Assembly (NCBI GenBank): GCA_946886645.1
Contig: CAMPIY010000002.1
Location: 1 to 41,957 of the forward strand
DNA length: 41,957 nt
Direction: 5' to 3'
Source of the DNA: an uncultured Sphingomonas sp.
GTDB lineage: Bacteria; Pseudomonadota; Alphaproteobacteria; Sphingomonadales; Sphingomonadaceae
Part shown: in pieces, positions 1-7,923 of the stretch
Layout of the letters: every line of letters starts with the position of its first letter
Numbering within the stretch: the stretch's first letter is position 1
The notes under the pieces: generated by a model
Database searches by the model: none
The model's input: the letters and a program-made list of their open reading frames with translations, nothing else
What the model was told of the DNA's origin: nothing
Position numbers and translations under genes: made by a program

Positions 1-1131
1 CTTCCCGTCGCGCGCGGTATGCAGAAAGTCGATGCCGGGAGTGACGGTTTCGCCCCTGAGGGCGCGAGCGCCAGGGTATTCCGCCTTCGGAAGCAATCGG
101 CCTTCGGCGTCGAAGCTTCGCCATCGCTGGATCGAGCGTGGGTCATGGGATGGGATGATGCCATCCCACAAATCCCCAAGCGGACCGCCGCGCAAAAGCA
201 ATTGGCCGTCGACGTTGAAAAACCCGACCGCGCCGGGCACCTGGTCGAGAATCGCTGCGAGCCACTCCTTGTGCTCGCGAAGCGCCTGTTCCCGGTTGCG
301 CCGTTCGGTAATGTCGCGGCTGATCCCAATGATCGATCCGGTGCCACGATGGCGGGGACGCCCCTGGCCGGATATCCACCGGGTCACGCCTTCGGAGGGT
401 TGAACGGACAGCTCCAATTGAATGTCCGTGCCCTTCTCAAGCGCGTCGATCGCCCTTTGCGTGCCAATTTCGGTTTCTTCCGCCGCCATGCGCGCCCAAT
501 AGGCTTCGTTGGGCAAGGGCTCGTCCTGGGGGGTCAAGCCGAACAGCGCCTGGTGAGTATGATCCGCCTTGATCAGGTGGGTCGCCGCATCCCATTCCCA
601 GGTGCCCAGTTTGCCGGCCTCAAGCGCGAGCCGGAAATGCTCATCGCTGTCGCGCAGCTGCTGCTCGACGATGCGGGAGAAGATCATATCAGCCGCCTGG
701 CGAGCCAATAGATCGGCAATGCGCAGATCTTCCTTCTTCGGCCGCCAGGGCAATCGGAAGAGCGTGGTGAGCATGCCGATCGGCTTGCTGGTGCCGCGCT
801 CGAACAATGGCGTGGAAAGGACCCCGCGAAAACCGGTCGCGTCTGCGATGGCACGGTGCGGGGCGTAACCAGGATCGGTCGTGACATCCTCGACCAAAAT
901 CCGCCGGCCTGTCTTGAGCGCGAGGCCGCATGCCGAGGTATCGTTGGCATCAACCGACTCAAAATGCTCGAGAAAATCGGGTCCGACGCCGCGATGCGCG
1001 ACGATCATCAGCGTGGCAGTCTCATCGTCGAGGAGCTGAATGTAGCCAAAGTCGGCGCGTTGCAGCGCCATTGTCGCTTCCAACACCTCATCCAGCACCA
1101 ATGGCAGGTCGGGGAGGTCTTCAAGTCGCAT
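1..1131 (-). CDS. GAF-PAS-PAS sensor protein, 3' end outside window
   Basis: An uninterrupted reverse frame of 377 codons runs from an ATG at 1131 to the window edge. Residues about 5-155 read as a GAF domain (LVLDEVLEATMALQRADFG, then a VLSTPLFERG core). About 165-290 form a PAS domain (FRLALEAGKLGTWEWD, closing with GISRDITERRNREQALR, the usual PAS/PAC exit). A second PAS begins near residue 300 (WLAAILDQVPGAVGFFNVDG). GAF-PAS-PAS proteins of this build normally end in a histidine kinase or a diguanylate cyclase/phosphodiesterase module, but that part is not visible, so the output is unknown. It is divergent from the first BON gene. A sensor beside a block of FNR-boxed stress genes could detect redox state, gas or light, which is inference. 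Confidence in a real GAF/PAS gene is high; the exact start is less certain. Confidence 0.85.
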   Translation of the reverse strand, partial: MRLEDLPDLPLVLDEVLEATMALQRADFGYIQLLDDETATLMIVAHRGVGPDFLEHFESVDANDTSACGLALKTGRRILVEDVTTDPGYAPHRAIADATGFRGVLSTPLFERGTSKPIGMLTTLFRLPWRPKKEDLRIADLLARQAADMIFSRIVEQQLRDSDEHFRLALEAGKLGTWEWDAATHLIKADHTHQALFGLTPQDEPLPNEAYWARMAAEETEIGTQRAIDALEKGTDIQLELSVQPSEGVTRWISGQGRPRHRGTGSIIGISRDITERRNREQALREHKEWLAAILDQVPGAVGFFNVDGQLLLRGGPLGDLWDGIIPSHDPRSIQRWRSFDAEGRLLPKAEYPGARALRGETVTPGIDFLHTARDGK

Positions 1132-1364
1132 GCCCGATAACTCGCAATGGCGCCATCGCGAACCGCTTCAATTCAATGGACCCACTATGCCCCTGCCGGA
1201 AAAAGCGACTCAACCAGGATTGCGTATATGGGGCCGCCGGACTTCGGCGGTTACCGACCACGCTGAACTTCATGCCCCCCATCCGCAAAGGTCTTTGCAT
1301 CTCAATTGGTTCCAAATGGACGCCATATTTTCCCCGAGGTCTTTTTCGGTCGCGCCCGCGGAAA

Positions 1365-1378
1365 CTGACGACGGTCAA
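1365..1378 (+). promoter_or_regulatory. FNR/FixK-type box (site A)
   Basis: CTGAC-gacg-GTCAA, a 14-bp interrupted palindrome 68 bp before the BON gene start at 1447. It matches the FixK/FNR pattern TTGA(C/T)-N4-(G/A)TCAA except for the first base. No TA-type -10 hexamer sits at the expected place (1401), so this copy is weaker than most. The surrounding intergenic stretch (1132-1446) shows no other feature I can support. Confidence 0.55.
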
Positions 1379-1446
1379 CGACCGCGCCACGCGATCCGCC
1401 CAAAGGCAGGACCCTCATGGGCAACAGCGGATTGCGGAGACTTGAA

Positions 1447-2133
1447 ATGACGACGGACAGCAATATTCAACGGAACATTGAGGAAGAGCTCAAGTGGGAT
1501 CCCGGTATTGATGCGGACGACATCGCCGTGAAGGTGAAGGACGGGACGGTGACGCTTACCGGATTCGTCAGCAGCTATACCGATAAATATGCAGCCGAGC
1601 GGATCGCCAAGCGCGTCTTGGGCGTCAGAGCGGTTGCAAACGACATTGAGGTCAAGCTTGCGACCGGCTCGGAGCGTCCGGATCCGGATATCGCCCGGGA
1701 CGCCGCGGCCGCCTTGAAGCGCGAACTCCCCTACAGCTCGGAGAAGATCAAGGCCGTCGTCCGTGACGGATACATCAACCTGGAAGGTGAGGTCGACTGG
1801 GATTTCGCACGGCGCACGGCAGAATCCGCGGTTCGAAAAATCCAGGGCACCAAGGGAGTATTCAACCTGATCCGTGTCAAGCCGACCGTAAGTCCCACCG
1901 ACGTCAAGGCCAAGATCGAGCAGGCGTTCAAGCGCAGTGCCGAGGTGGACGCGAAGAATATCACCGTCACCGCCGACGGTGGCGTCGTCACCCTGCGTGG
2001 ACGCGTACGCTCCTGGGCCGAGAAGGAGGAAGCCGGCAAAGCGGCCTGGCGCGCCCCGGGCGTCTATGAGGTGAACAACGAGATTCAGATCGATCCTGCG
2101 CTGCAGGAGGCTCGAACTCTCATTGACGCATGA
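1447..2133 (+). CDS. Triple BON-domain protein (paralogue 1)
   Basis: 228 aa. Three BON repeats lie at about residues 5-71, 78-145 and 153-217, each with the small alpha/beta pattern ending in a glycine-rich strand ([36 protein letters not shown]). BON domains are known to bind membranes or surfaces and occur in osmotic-stress proteins such as OsmY. No signal peptide is visible at this start, so a cytoplasmic or peripheral membrane place is possible. I chose ATG 1447 over an upstream in-frame ATG at 1417 because GGAG lies seven bases before it and both paralogues (8747, 10985) begin with the same MxxDxxIKR-type N-terminus. Its promoter region carries site A. Function is inferred from domain and context only. 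Confidence 0.88.
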   Translation: MTTDSNIQRNIEEELKWDPGIDADDIAVKVKDGTVTLTGFVSSYTDKYAAERIAKRVLGVRAVANDIEVKLATGSERPDPDIARDAAAALKRELPYSSEKIKAVVRDGYINLEGEVDWDFARRTAESAVRKIQGTKGVFNLIRVKPTVSPTDVKAKIEQAFKRSAEVDAKNITVTADGGVVTLRGRVRSWAEKEEAGKAAWRAPGVYEVNNEIQIDPALQEARTLIDA

Positions 2134-2376
2134 CGAGGCCGGTGAGGCCTGTACTGATTAGCCCGGCGACGGTGGCGCCCGCTTCCTCCTTGCGGCCGCC
2201 GCCGTCGCCACTTCAACCCGTCCCAAGCGCCCATGGGTCTGCCATCCAAATGATCGCAATCAGCGCGCGGCGGCGGGCTCGCGAAGCCCGTTCTACCGGC
2301 AACTGGTTAAGGGGCGGCGATACGCCGAGCGCGCGCTCAGCCCCGGCGGACGGTTCAAGGCTGCGGATCGGAAAAA

Positions 2377-2418
2377 CTGACCGCCGTCAACGCAAGCAAG
2401 GCCGCCAGGCCCTACTCC
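2377..2418 (+). promoter_or_regulatory. FNR/FixK-type box with -10 (site B)
   Basis: CTGAC-cgcc-GTCAA at 2377-2390 and TACTCC at 2413-2418. The distance from palindrome centre to the first base of the hexamer is 29.5 bp, the class II arrangement (box at -41.5). Predicted transcript start is near 2425, giving hsp20 a leader of about 43 nt with GGGAG before its ATG. The rest of the 334-bp gap 2134-2467 shows no gene I can support. Confidence 0.7.
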
Positions 2419-2467
2419 TCTCCCATCACCGACTCCGTAGCCGGATGAGCATCGAGGGAGAATTAAC

Positions 2468-3085
2468 ATGGCATCGCGTTTCTTGGCCCCCGCCTTCAGC
2501 TTTGGACAGCCGACGGCTCGAACGCCGGCGGTAGATCCGTTTCGACTGTTGAACCGGGGAATGGACAGCCTTCTTGCCGACGTTGCGCGCGTCGTCAGCG
2601 CCGACACTCGGGAATCGGGGGGCATGCTGCCCAATCCACGCATCGACATCGAGGATACCGACAATGAGATCCGGATTACCGCGGAGGTCCCGGGCGTTCC
2701 GGAATCGGATGTCCATGTCACTCTTGAAGACAATTTCCTGATCCTGTCCGGCGAAAAGAAGCAGGAACGGCAGGCCAAAGAGGGCGACATGTGCGTCGTG
2801 GAGCGCGCATTCGGCCGGTTCCGGCGTGCCGTCCAGCTGCCGTTCGCGCCGAATCCCGAAAGCGTCGATGCGCGGTACAAGGACGGCATCCTCGCCATCA
2901 GCATCCCCAAGGGATCTGAGCAGCGCCAGAAGATGCGCGAAATCGAAGTGAAGCGCGACGATGGCGGAAGCGGGAAACAGACCTCGATCGGCGACGATTC
3001 CGCCACGCGCAAGTCAGGCACGGGTTCGTCCGGGACCGAGAGCGCCGGCAAGCAGCGCGAGGAAGCCGAGGCTTCCGCCGGCTGA
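2468..3085 (+). CDS. Small heat-shock protein, Hsp20/alpha-crystallin family
   Basis: 205 aa. The alpha-crystallin domain lies at about residues 55-160: it opens with PRIDIEDTDNEIRITAEVPG, contains the LEDNFLILSGEKK strand pair and the FGRFRRAVQLP motif, and closes with DGILAISIPK. Family members are ATP-independent holdases forming oligomers. The C-terminus is a 45-residue Ser/Gly/Glu-rich low-complexity tail, longer than usual, and it replaces the common short IxI anchor. GGGAG precedes the ATG. A DUF308-like gene follows after 26 bp and is probably cotranscribed. Site B upstream suggests control by a CRP/FNR-type activator rather than only by sigma-32; I see no CIRCE or ROSE element. Confidence 0.93.
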   Translation: MASRFLAPAFSFGQPTARTPAVDPFRLLNRGMDSLLADVARVVSADTRESGGMLPNPRIDIEDTDNEIRITAEVPGVPESDVHVTLEDNFLILSGEKKQERQAKEGDMCVVERAFGRFRRAVQLPFAPNPESVDARYKDGILAISIPKGSEQRQKMREIEVKRDDGGSGKQTSIGDDSATRKSGTGSSGTESAGKQREEAEASAG

Positions 3086-3111
3086 CGGTCCGCAAGGGAA
3101 GGTGAGCTCGG

Positions 3112-3771
3112 TTGCGCGAAACCGGCCAGGATGTCGGGCGGCCTGGCTGGAGTCGCGCACCGGGTTCCCTGGGCGGGCCTGAGGCGACTGCAGTCTATCG
3201 CCTCGTCACGTTGCTGTGCGGCCTGCTGATGATCCTCGCCGCAATCGCGGTTGCCCTGAAGCAGCCCGCGGATTCACGCCAAACCATTGTCGTCACGGGA
3301 TATGCGCTGCTGGCTTCCGGCATTGCCGAAATCGCCATCGGCCTGGCGGGTTTCATTACCGTCCGCAGCCGTCAGGAAGTCGTCCTTGGGCTGCTGTCGA
3401 TCCTGACCGCCGCGTCGCTAATTCTCGGATCGCCCGATTCTGCCTTGTCCCTGACATTCCTGCTGGCGATGTGGCTCCTAGCCCGGGGCATCGCGGACTT
3501 GTTGGGCGGCGCCTTTGCCGCCCGCCACGCGCGCCGGTCCGCCATGGCCAGGTTCCTGCGCAGCCTCCTCGAACTGGTGCTTGGCAGCTTCGCCCTGATC
3601 GTATCGTTGACCACCGCCTGGTGGCCTTTCTGGCCGACCTTCACTGTCCAAACAGTTGTCCTGCTCGTGGCCGCCGGCTTGGCCGCGTCGGGGATCCTCC
3701 ATGCGGGAGTAGCGCTCGCGGGTCGCCGAGCTCCGTCCCGGCACGAGCCAGTGCCTCATCCGGAGCCTTAG
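3112..3771 (+). CDS. DUF308/HdeD-like six-helix membrane protein (paralogue 1)
   Basis: 219 aa from a TTG start at 3112, preceded by AAGGTGAG. About 25 polar residues are followed by roughly six hydrophobic helices in pairs (for example LVTLLCGLLMILAAIAVAL, then LLLVAAGLAASGILHAGVAL near the end). This is the layout of the HdeD/DUF308 family, inner-membrane proteins linked to acid and general stress; their biochemical role is not settled. It follows hsp20 by 26 bp and probably shares its transcript. It is the most diverged of the three DUF308-like proteins in the window (the others are at 7916 and 11684). The TTG start is my best guess; later starts would remove only the polar N-terminus. Confidence 0.75.
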   Translation: MRETGQDVGRPGWSRAPGSLGGPEATAVYRLVTLLCGLLMILAAIAVALKQPADSRQTIVVTGYALLASGIAEIAIGLAGFITVRSRQEVVLGLLSILTAASLILGSPDSALSLTFLLAMWLLARGIADLLGGAFAARHARRSAMARFLRSLLELVLGSFALIVSLTTAWWPFWPTFTVQTVVLLVAAGLAASGILHAGVALAGRRAPSRHEPVPHPEP

Positions 3772-3772
3772 G

Positions 3773-3815
3773 CTGACATCCGTCAATGCTTTTCGGGAGA
3801 CCGATTGCGTAACTC
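3773..3815 (+). promoter_or_regulatory. FNR/FixK-type box with -10 (site C)
   Basis: CTGAC-atcc-GTCAA at 3773-3786 and TAACTC at 3810-3815, centre-to-hexamer distance 30.5 bp. The predicted transcript start, about 3822, lies downstream of an in-frame ATG at 3816. That ATG therefore cannot be the start if this promoter is used, which supports the TTG at 3843. Confidence 0.65.
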
Positions 3816-3842
3816 ATGCCCGACCTTTGGAGGAACAGGGCG

Positions 3843-4454
3843 TTGGACAAATATGTCGACCGCGGCCGCAAGCCGCCCCACGTAATCGAGGATGGCGATC
3901 CACTTGCCGTCGCCTTCATCAAGAACGATCACCAGATTTTCCGCGCATTGTTCGATCGCATCGAGGACGCTCGCGACGACGCGCTTGTCTCGCTCGCCAA
4001 TGAGGCTTGCGTGCGGCTGGCCATTCATATGACCATCGAGGAAGAAATCCTCTATGCGGCGTTGAAGCCCGTGCTCGCCGTCGACAAGATCGACGAGGGC
4101 ATTGTCGAGCATGATGTCGCGCGGCGACTGATCGTGGAACTCGGCGACATGACCGGCCGTGAAGAGCTATACCGGTCCAAGGTACATGTGCTTGGCGAGG
4201 AGACCATGCACCATATCGACGAGGAGGACCGCGGACTTCTTCGCGACGGCCGCAAGGCGTGGGAGGAGGGCAAGGTGGACCTGATCGTAGTGGGGCAACA
4301 ACTGCGGGATCGAAACCAGGAACTATACGACCTGATCGGGGCGATCGCGCGCGACACCATCACCGTCGATGCGGAACCCGTGGGCGAGGAGGTCGAGGAA
4401 TTTCCTGACCCTGCAGCTGACCGCAGGCAATTTGATACCATAGCCAACGACTGA
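3843..4454 (+). CDS. Hemerythrin HHE-domain protein
   Basis: 203 aa from a TTG start with GGAGGA nine bases upstream. An ATG at 3816 is in frame but falls before the predicted transcript start. The hemerythrin-like four-helix bundle covers about residues 25-150 with the expected iron ligands: KNDHQIF, AIHMTIEEEILY, EHDVARRL and MHHIDEED. Such proteins bind O2 or NO at a non-haem di-iron site or act in iron or redox sensing. The C-terminal 50 residues are acidic and unassigned. A hemerythrin under an FNR-type box fits an oxygen- or NO-related role, which is inference. It is convergent with the PRC-barrel gene. Confidence 0.88.
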   Translation: MDKYVDRGRKPPHVIEDGDPLAVAFIKNDHQIFRALFDRIEDARDDALVSLANEACVRLAIHMTIEEEILYAALKPVLAVDKIDEGIVEHDVARRLIVELGDMTGREELYRSKVHVLGEETMHHIDEEDRGLLRDGRKAWEEGKVDLIVVGQQLRDRNQELYDLIGAIARDTITVDAEPVGEEVEEFPDPAADRRQFDTIAND

Positions 4455-4503
4455 CGATGAGCATGTGAGCGTCGCGATCAGGGACCGCTCATTGGGCGAC
4501 ACG

Positions 4504-4803
4504 TCAGCGATACTCGAATTGGGGGAGGCGCTTCAATTCCTCACGGGTGGCGCCCGGAAGCACTATCCGATCTTCGCTTAAGTTAAGGCTGTCGAAAGGT
4601 ACCGCGACCAGATGCGCGCCCAAGCCAAGGAACCCGCCGATCGAGAGGATTGCGAATTCAACAACATCTCCGGTAAGCATGAGGTCGTCGATCGTGCCGA
4701 TCAACTCGCCCCGTTCATTATCGACAGCCATGCCGATCAGTCTGCTAGCGCGCATGGCCCTCGCCGCGACCGTTACGTCCACTTCCATAATTGCAATTGC
4801 CAT
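4504..4803 (-). CDS. PRC-barrel domain protein
   Basis: 99 aa. A PRC-barrel fold is suggested by RASRLIGMAVDNERGELIG followed by IDDLMLTGDVVEFAILSIGG and an AVPFDSL strand. The family includes RimM and photosynthetic reaction-centre H-subunit domains; single-domain forms are common stress-associated proteins of unknown function in alphaproteobacteria. I start at ATG 4803, with GGAG eight bases upstream. A longer in-frame start at 4884 would put site D inside the coding sequence, and the predicted transcript start (about 4824) rules it out. About 12 residues precede the barrel and no signal peptide is evident. Confidence 0.8.
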   Translation of the reverse strand: MAIAIMEVDVTVAARAMRASRLIGMAVDNERGELIGTIDDLMLTGDVVEFAILSIGGFLGLGAHLVAVPFDSLNLSEDRIVLPGATREELKRLPQFEYR

Positions 4804-4830
4804 GTTGGCGACTCCAGTTAGCGTTAAAAT

Positions 4831-4872
4831 CGCATAGTCCCAGATTGCGCGCCGCGCCTTGACCAGCGTCAA
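4831..4872 (-). promoter_or_regulatory. FNR/FixK-type box with -10 (site D)
   Basis: TTGAC-cagc-GTCAA at 4859-4872 and, read on the reverse strand, TATGCG at 4836-4831; centre-to-hexamer distance 29.5 bp. It would give the PRC-barrel gene a 21-nt leader containing GGAG. Confidence 0.75.
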
Positions 4873-4907
4873 TGCCAGGCGCACGAGCCCGCAGTCAGCC
4901 GTTGGAT

Positions 4908-5900
4908 TCAGCCCGCGGCTCGAGGCTTGATCGCGTCACTCTTGGCCTTTTCGAACAGCCTCTTGATGCGATCGAACAGGCCGGTTGCGAAACCCTGCCC
5001 TTCGGTCTTGCGCCGGATGGTCTTCAATTCGTCGGACAATGCTTCAAGATCGTCCTTGGTGGCATAGCCAAGGGCCTGGGCCAGCTCGATCTGCACCCGG
5101 GCGGCGTCGAGCAGGCGCCGAAGCCGGTCGTTTTCCCCGGCCGTGCGCTGCGGCTTCTCGGCCAGTGGCCGGGCGGAATCGAGCAGCGCTTCGGCGCGCA
5201 CCAATGGCAGCGGAATGATGGTGTCCTCGACCACCAACGTGCTGAGCGCCGTCTCGAGGGCAGCGGCTGCCTCGGCGGGCTTGTCGGCATGGATGAGCGC
5301 GGCAGCTTGCTTGATGGCTGCGGGATAGGTGGCCAGCGGAATGCTCGTGACGCTGATGACATGCTCGCTCGCCAGATCGGCAATCATATGTCGCGCGTCC
5401 TGCAGGCGCCCGTCATCCAGCGCCGCTTCGGCGCGCTGACGAAGCGCCGTCACCGCGTCCGGGGCAGCAATTACATCATGCACGATTGCCCGGACGTCGA
5501 CGGGTGCGAGCGCAAGGTCAGGATCAGCGGCAAGGACGATGTCTAGCTTGCCGGTCGCCCGTTCCAAGGCTGCGATCGCATCGCTTGCCTTTGCTGCGGC
5601 GAGCAATTGCACAGCCGCTTCGGTTTCCCGCAACGCCGACACCGCGTCAGCAACAAGAGTGCGGCGCTTGGCGGCGATCTGGCTGCTGACGCTGGCATCC
5701 GCGGCGGTCGGCGACTGGGTGACGGAAGCCGACTCCGCCTGCGTTCCGGCCGGGAGGTTGGCCTGAGCATCCGCATTGTCGCCCTCCCGCTGGCAAGCTG
5801 GAAGCAGCACGCTCATGCCAAGCGCAAGCAATGCAAGGCGTCGTCGGGACGAAACCTGGTCACGGGGCAATTTAGCGTCGGTGCGCCTGATGGTGGGCAT
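4908..5900 (-). CDS. YfdX-family-like lipoprotein
   Basis: 330 aa from ATG 5900 (GGGAAAGAG upstream). The N-terminus has an Arg-rich n-region (SSRRR), a hydrophobic stretch and the lipobox LLPAC, with Cys36 as the predicted lipidation site, so it should be a lipoprotein facing the periplasm. The mature part is alanine-rich and helical, opening with KRRTLVADAVSALRETEAAV and containing IPLATYPAAIKQAAALI and EDTIIPLPLVRAEALL, the pattern of YfdX proteins. In enterobacteria YfdX is acid- or EvgA-induced and may act as a periplasmic chaperone. It is divergent from the universal stress gene, and site E serves it. Family call is moderately sure; role is inferred. Confidence 0.78.
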   Translation of the reverse strand: MPTIRRTDAKLPRDQVSSRRRLALLALGMSVLLPACQREGDNADAQANLPAGTQAESASVTQSPTAADASVSSQIAAKRRTLVADAVSALRETEAAVQLLAAAKASDAIAALERATGKLDIVLAADPDLALAPVDVRAIVHDVIAAPDAVTALRQRAEAALDDGRLQDARHMIADLASEHVISVTSIPLATYPAAIKQAAALIHADKPAEAAAALETALSTLVVEDTIIPLPLVRAEALLDSARPLAEKPQRTAGENDRLRRLLDAARVQIELAQALGYATKDDLEALSDELKTIRRKTEGQGFATGLFDRIKRLFEKAKSDAIKPRAAG

Positions 5901-5938
5901 GGTCTCTTTCCCTTTCGCGCGATGGATCGTCGCCTGAC

Positions 5939-5979
5939 GCTCTAGTGGCGCCATCGATTCTTGCCTTGACAATGGTCAA
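5939..5979 (-). promoter_or_regulatory. FNR/FixK-type box with -10 (site E)
   Basis: TTGAC-aatg-GTCAA at 5966-5979, with TAGAGC on the reverse strand at 5944-5939 (28.5 bp from the centre), facing the YfdX-like gene. Predicted leader is about 32 nt. Confidence 0.7.
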
Positions 5980-6000
5980 TGGAGGCGAGGACTCCGCATG

Positions 6001-6042
6001 TTGACGGACGTCAAGGCGACCTGTGGAGGCGAGGCCTAGCGA
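6001..6042 (+). promoter_or_regulatory. FNR/FixK-type box with -10 (site F)
   Basis: TTGAC-ggac-GTCAA at 6001-6014 and TAGCGA at 6037-6042, 29.5 bp from the centre. The predicted transcript start (6049-6050) coincides with the ATG of the universal stress gene, so the message would be leaderless. The box lies 35 bp from site E, about 3.3 helical turns. Confidence 0.72.
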
Positions 6043-6049
6043 CCGTCCA

Positions 6050-6832
6050 ATGTTATCTCTGCTGCTCAATATCTACCCGGACGACGGACAGCATGCGCGG
6101 CTTGAAACCGCGATCATGCTCGTCAAGAGCCAGGGCGGTCACATCAACTGCATCCAGGTAATCACATTACCCCTGGCGGTAGGAGATCCGGCGTCCGCCC
6201 TGACGGAGGCTGAATCCCTCAAGGCGATGGAGAAAGTCGCAAACAAGCATAAGGAACAGCTTGAGGTTCGCCTTTACGAAGCCGGCGTCGGATGGAGCTG
6301 GAACCGGCTGTATGGCGATGCGGCGGCCACCATTGTCCGCCAGTCACGCCTCGCGGATATGATCGTGCTGAGCGCCCGCGATTCCTATCCTCCGATTTCC
6401 AGCGTCACACTCCATGGCCGCGCTCCCGTGCTGGCCGTGACGCAGAACTCCGCAAGCCTTGATACCAACGGCCCGGCGCTGGTTGCTTGGAACGGCTCGC
6501 GCCCCGCAGCCACCGCCATGCGGGCCGCGCTTCCGATTCTGGGCATGATGGAACCGGTGCAAGTCCTTTGTGTCGACAAGGACAGCGAGGAGTTTCCCTC
6601 TGCCCGGGCTCTTGAATATCTGAAGCACCATGCGGTGCTCAGCGAAGGTCACTGGAGGGACAGTGACGACAAGCCGGTAGCGGACGCCATCATCGCCTTC
6701 GCCGAGCAACTGGGGAGCGGGCTCATCGTCGCCGGCGCCTTCGGCCACAACCGGATACGCGAAATGCTGCTTGGCAGCGTCACGCGCTCACTGCTCAAGA
6801 CCAGTCCGCTTCCGCTGCTCCTTGCGCATTAG
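6050..6832 (+). CDS. Tandem universal stress protein (UspA family)
   Basis: 260 aa with two Usp domains. The first (about 1-140) is degenerate, while the second (about 145-260) keeps the nucleotide-binding signature GAFGHNRIREMLLGSVT, matching the G-x2-G-x9-G(S/T) pattern of ATP-binding Usps. Usp proteins help cells survive growth arrest and low oxygen. I start at ATG 6050 because the first beta strand (MLSLLLNIYPD) begins there and the site F promoter predicts transcription from 6049-6050; a GTG at 6023 would lie upstream of that. Consequently no Shine-Dalgarno is expected. It is divergent from the YfdX-like gene and convergent with the DsbA-like gene. Confidence 0.88.
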   Translation: MLSLLLNIYPDDGQHARLETAIMLVKSQGGHINCIQVITLPLAVGDPASALTEAESLKAMEKVANKHKEQLEVRLYEAGVGWSWNRLYGDAAATIVRQSRLADMIVLSARDSYPPISSVTLHGRAPVLAVTQNSASLDTNGPALVAWNGSRPAATAMRAALPILGMMEPVQVLCVDKDSEEFPSARALEYLKHHAVLSEGHWRDSDDKPVADAIIAFAEQLGSGLIVAGAFGHNRIREMLLGSVTRSLLKTSPLPLLLAH

Positions 6833-6887
6833 TGAATCTGCCCGCTCACGACTGGAACAGGACAATCATCCTGCCCTGCGATCGCCA

Positions 6888-7445
6888 TCACGCACGAATG
6901 GGGATATTCCGTGCTGGCCCTTTCTGCCTGGCGGCGTCGATGGCTGCGGTAAGGTCCGGGGCAGCGTAGGAGCCGTCGTGGCGCCGGCCGTTGACGAAGA
7001 AGCAGGGCGTACCGTTCACTCCGCTGCGGATGCCGCCCAAGGAATCGGCCTCGACCTTCGGAGCGTAGGTGCCTTGCTCGAGCGCGAGCCGGAGCTCGGC
7101 AACGTCGAGCCCTAAATGGCTTGCGATCGCGAACAGCGTCACGCTCGACAATCGGTGCCCGTTGGCATAGATCGCCAAGTGCATATCCCAGAACATTCCA
7201 TGAGCTCCGGCGAATTCCGCGGCTTCTGCGGCGGGCTTGGCCAGGGGATGCACAGTCGAGATCGGGCAATGCCGATAGGCATAGCGGAGATCTCGCCCGA
7301 AATGGCGCAGGACCAGCTCGACCTGTGGCCAGGCGGCCTGGCAATGCGGGCACTGGTAGTCGGCATATTCGACGAGCGTTACAGGAGCGTCGGCAGGTCC
7401 GATGACGTGGTCATGATCGGTGATGGGAAATCGCAATTCAGGCAT
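6888..7445 (-). CDS. DsbA-like thioredoxin-fold oxidoreductase
   Basis: 185 aa. The thioredoxin fold carries a CPHC active site (Cys32, Cys35 in YADYQCPHCQ) and a cis-proline loop near GVNGTPCFFVNGRRHDG, typical of the DsbA/Thioredoxin_4 group. CPHC is the E. coli DsbA motif, but there is no signal peptide at this start, so a cytoplasmic disulfide or reducing role is likelier. It is the last gene of a three-gene run (DUF308-like, peroxiredoxin, this gene). Its ATG at 7445 lies inside the end of the peroxiredoxin gene, an 8-bp overlap that suggests translational coupling and possible supply of thiol reducing power to the peroxiredoxin, which is inference. Confidence 0.88.
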   Translation of the reverse strand: MPELRFPITDHDHVIGPADAPVTLVEYADYQCPHCQAAWPQVELVLRHFGRDLRYAYRHCPISTVHPLAKPAAEAAEFAGAHGMFWDMHLAIYANGHRLSSVTLFAIASHLGLDVAELRLALEQGTYAPKVEADSLGGIRSGVNGTPCFFVNGRRHDGSYAAPDLTAAIDAARQKGPARNIPIRA

Positions 7446-7923
7446 CGGCGACCTGCAGTTTTGGCATCCTCTCGAGCGCGTCGAGAATCCCGTCGGCGCC
7501 CGGGTTGACCGCGATCGGCGAGCAATGGCTCCAGACGATGTGCCCGGTCTCGTCGAGGATGAACAAAGCACGATCGGCAACGCCCTCGTTGTCGCGATAT
7601 GCGCCATACGACTTAGCGATCTCTCCCTTGGGGTGAAAGTCGGCGATCAGCGGGAAATGGAGCTGGTTTGCCTTCGCATATGCCTGGTGGCACCAGGCTC
7701 CGTCGACCGAGATGCCGATTAATTCCGCGCCATGCTTGCGGAACTCCGGAAGCGCCATGTTGAAGAGGGTCATCTGGTCGCCGCAGACGGGGCTCCAGTC
7801 GGCGGGGTAGAAGGCCAGGATCACGCGGCGGCCCTTGAGGTCGCTGAGCGATAGCTTCTGATCGGGAGTGACAGGCGCCTTGAACTCGGGAGCCTTGGTT
7901 CCGGGTTGCAGGATCTCACCCAT
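7438..7923 (-). CDS. Peroxiredoxin (AhpC/TSA family)
   Basis: 161 aa from ATG 7923. The AhpC/TSA fold is clear: PGTKAPEFKAPV, then VILAFYPADWSPVCGDQ with the peroxidatic cysteine Cys47, and LIGISVDGAWCHQAYA with a second cysteine that could resolve it. It reduces H2O2 and organic peroxides. Both ends overlap neighbours by 8 bp: the start overlaps the DUF308-like gene and the end overlaps the DsbA-like gene. The operon is preceded by site G, implying expression in low oxygen or reoxygenation stress. Confidence 0.92.
   Translation of the reverse strand: MGEILQPGTKAPEFKAPVTPDQKLSLSDLKGRRVILAFYPADWSPVCGDQMTLFNMALPEFRKHGAELIGISVDGAWCHQAYAKANQLHFPLIADFHPKGEIAKSYGAYRDNEGVADRALFILDETGHIVWSHCSPIAVNPGADGILDALERMPKLQVADA

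Noticed and set aside
19..1450. Long plus-strand open frames opposite the sensor gene
   Set aside because: Their translations lack recognisable domains and are low in hydrophobic structure; the reverse strand gives a clear GAF-PAS-PAS protein over the same bases.
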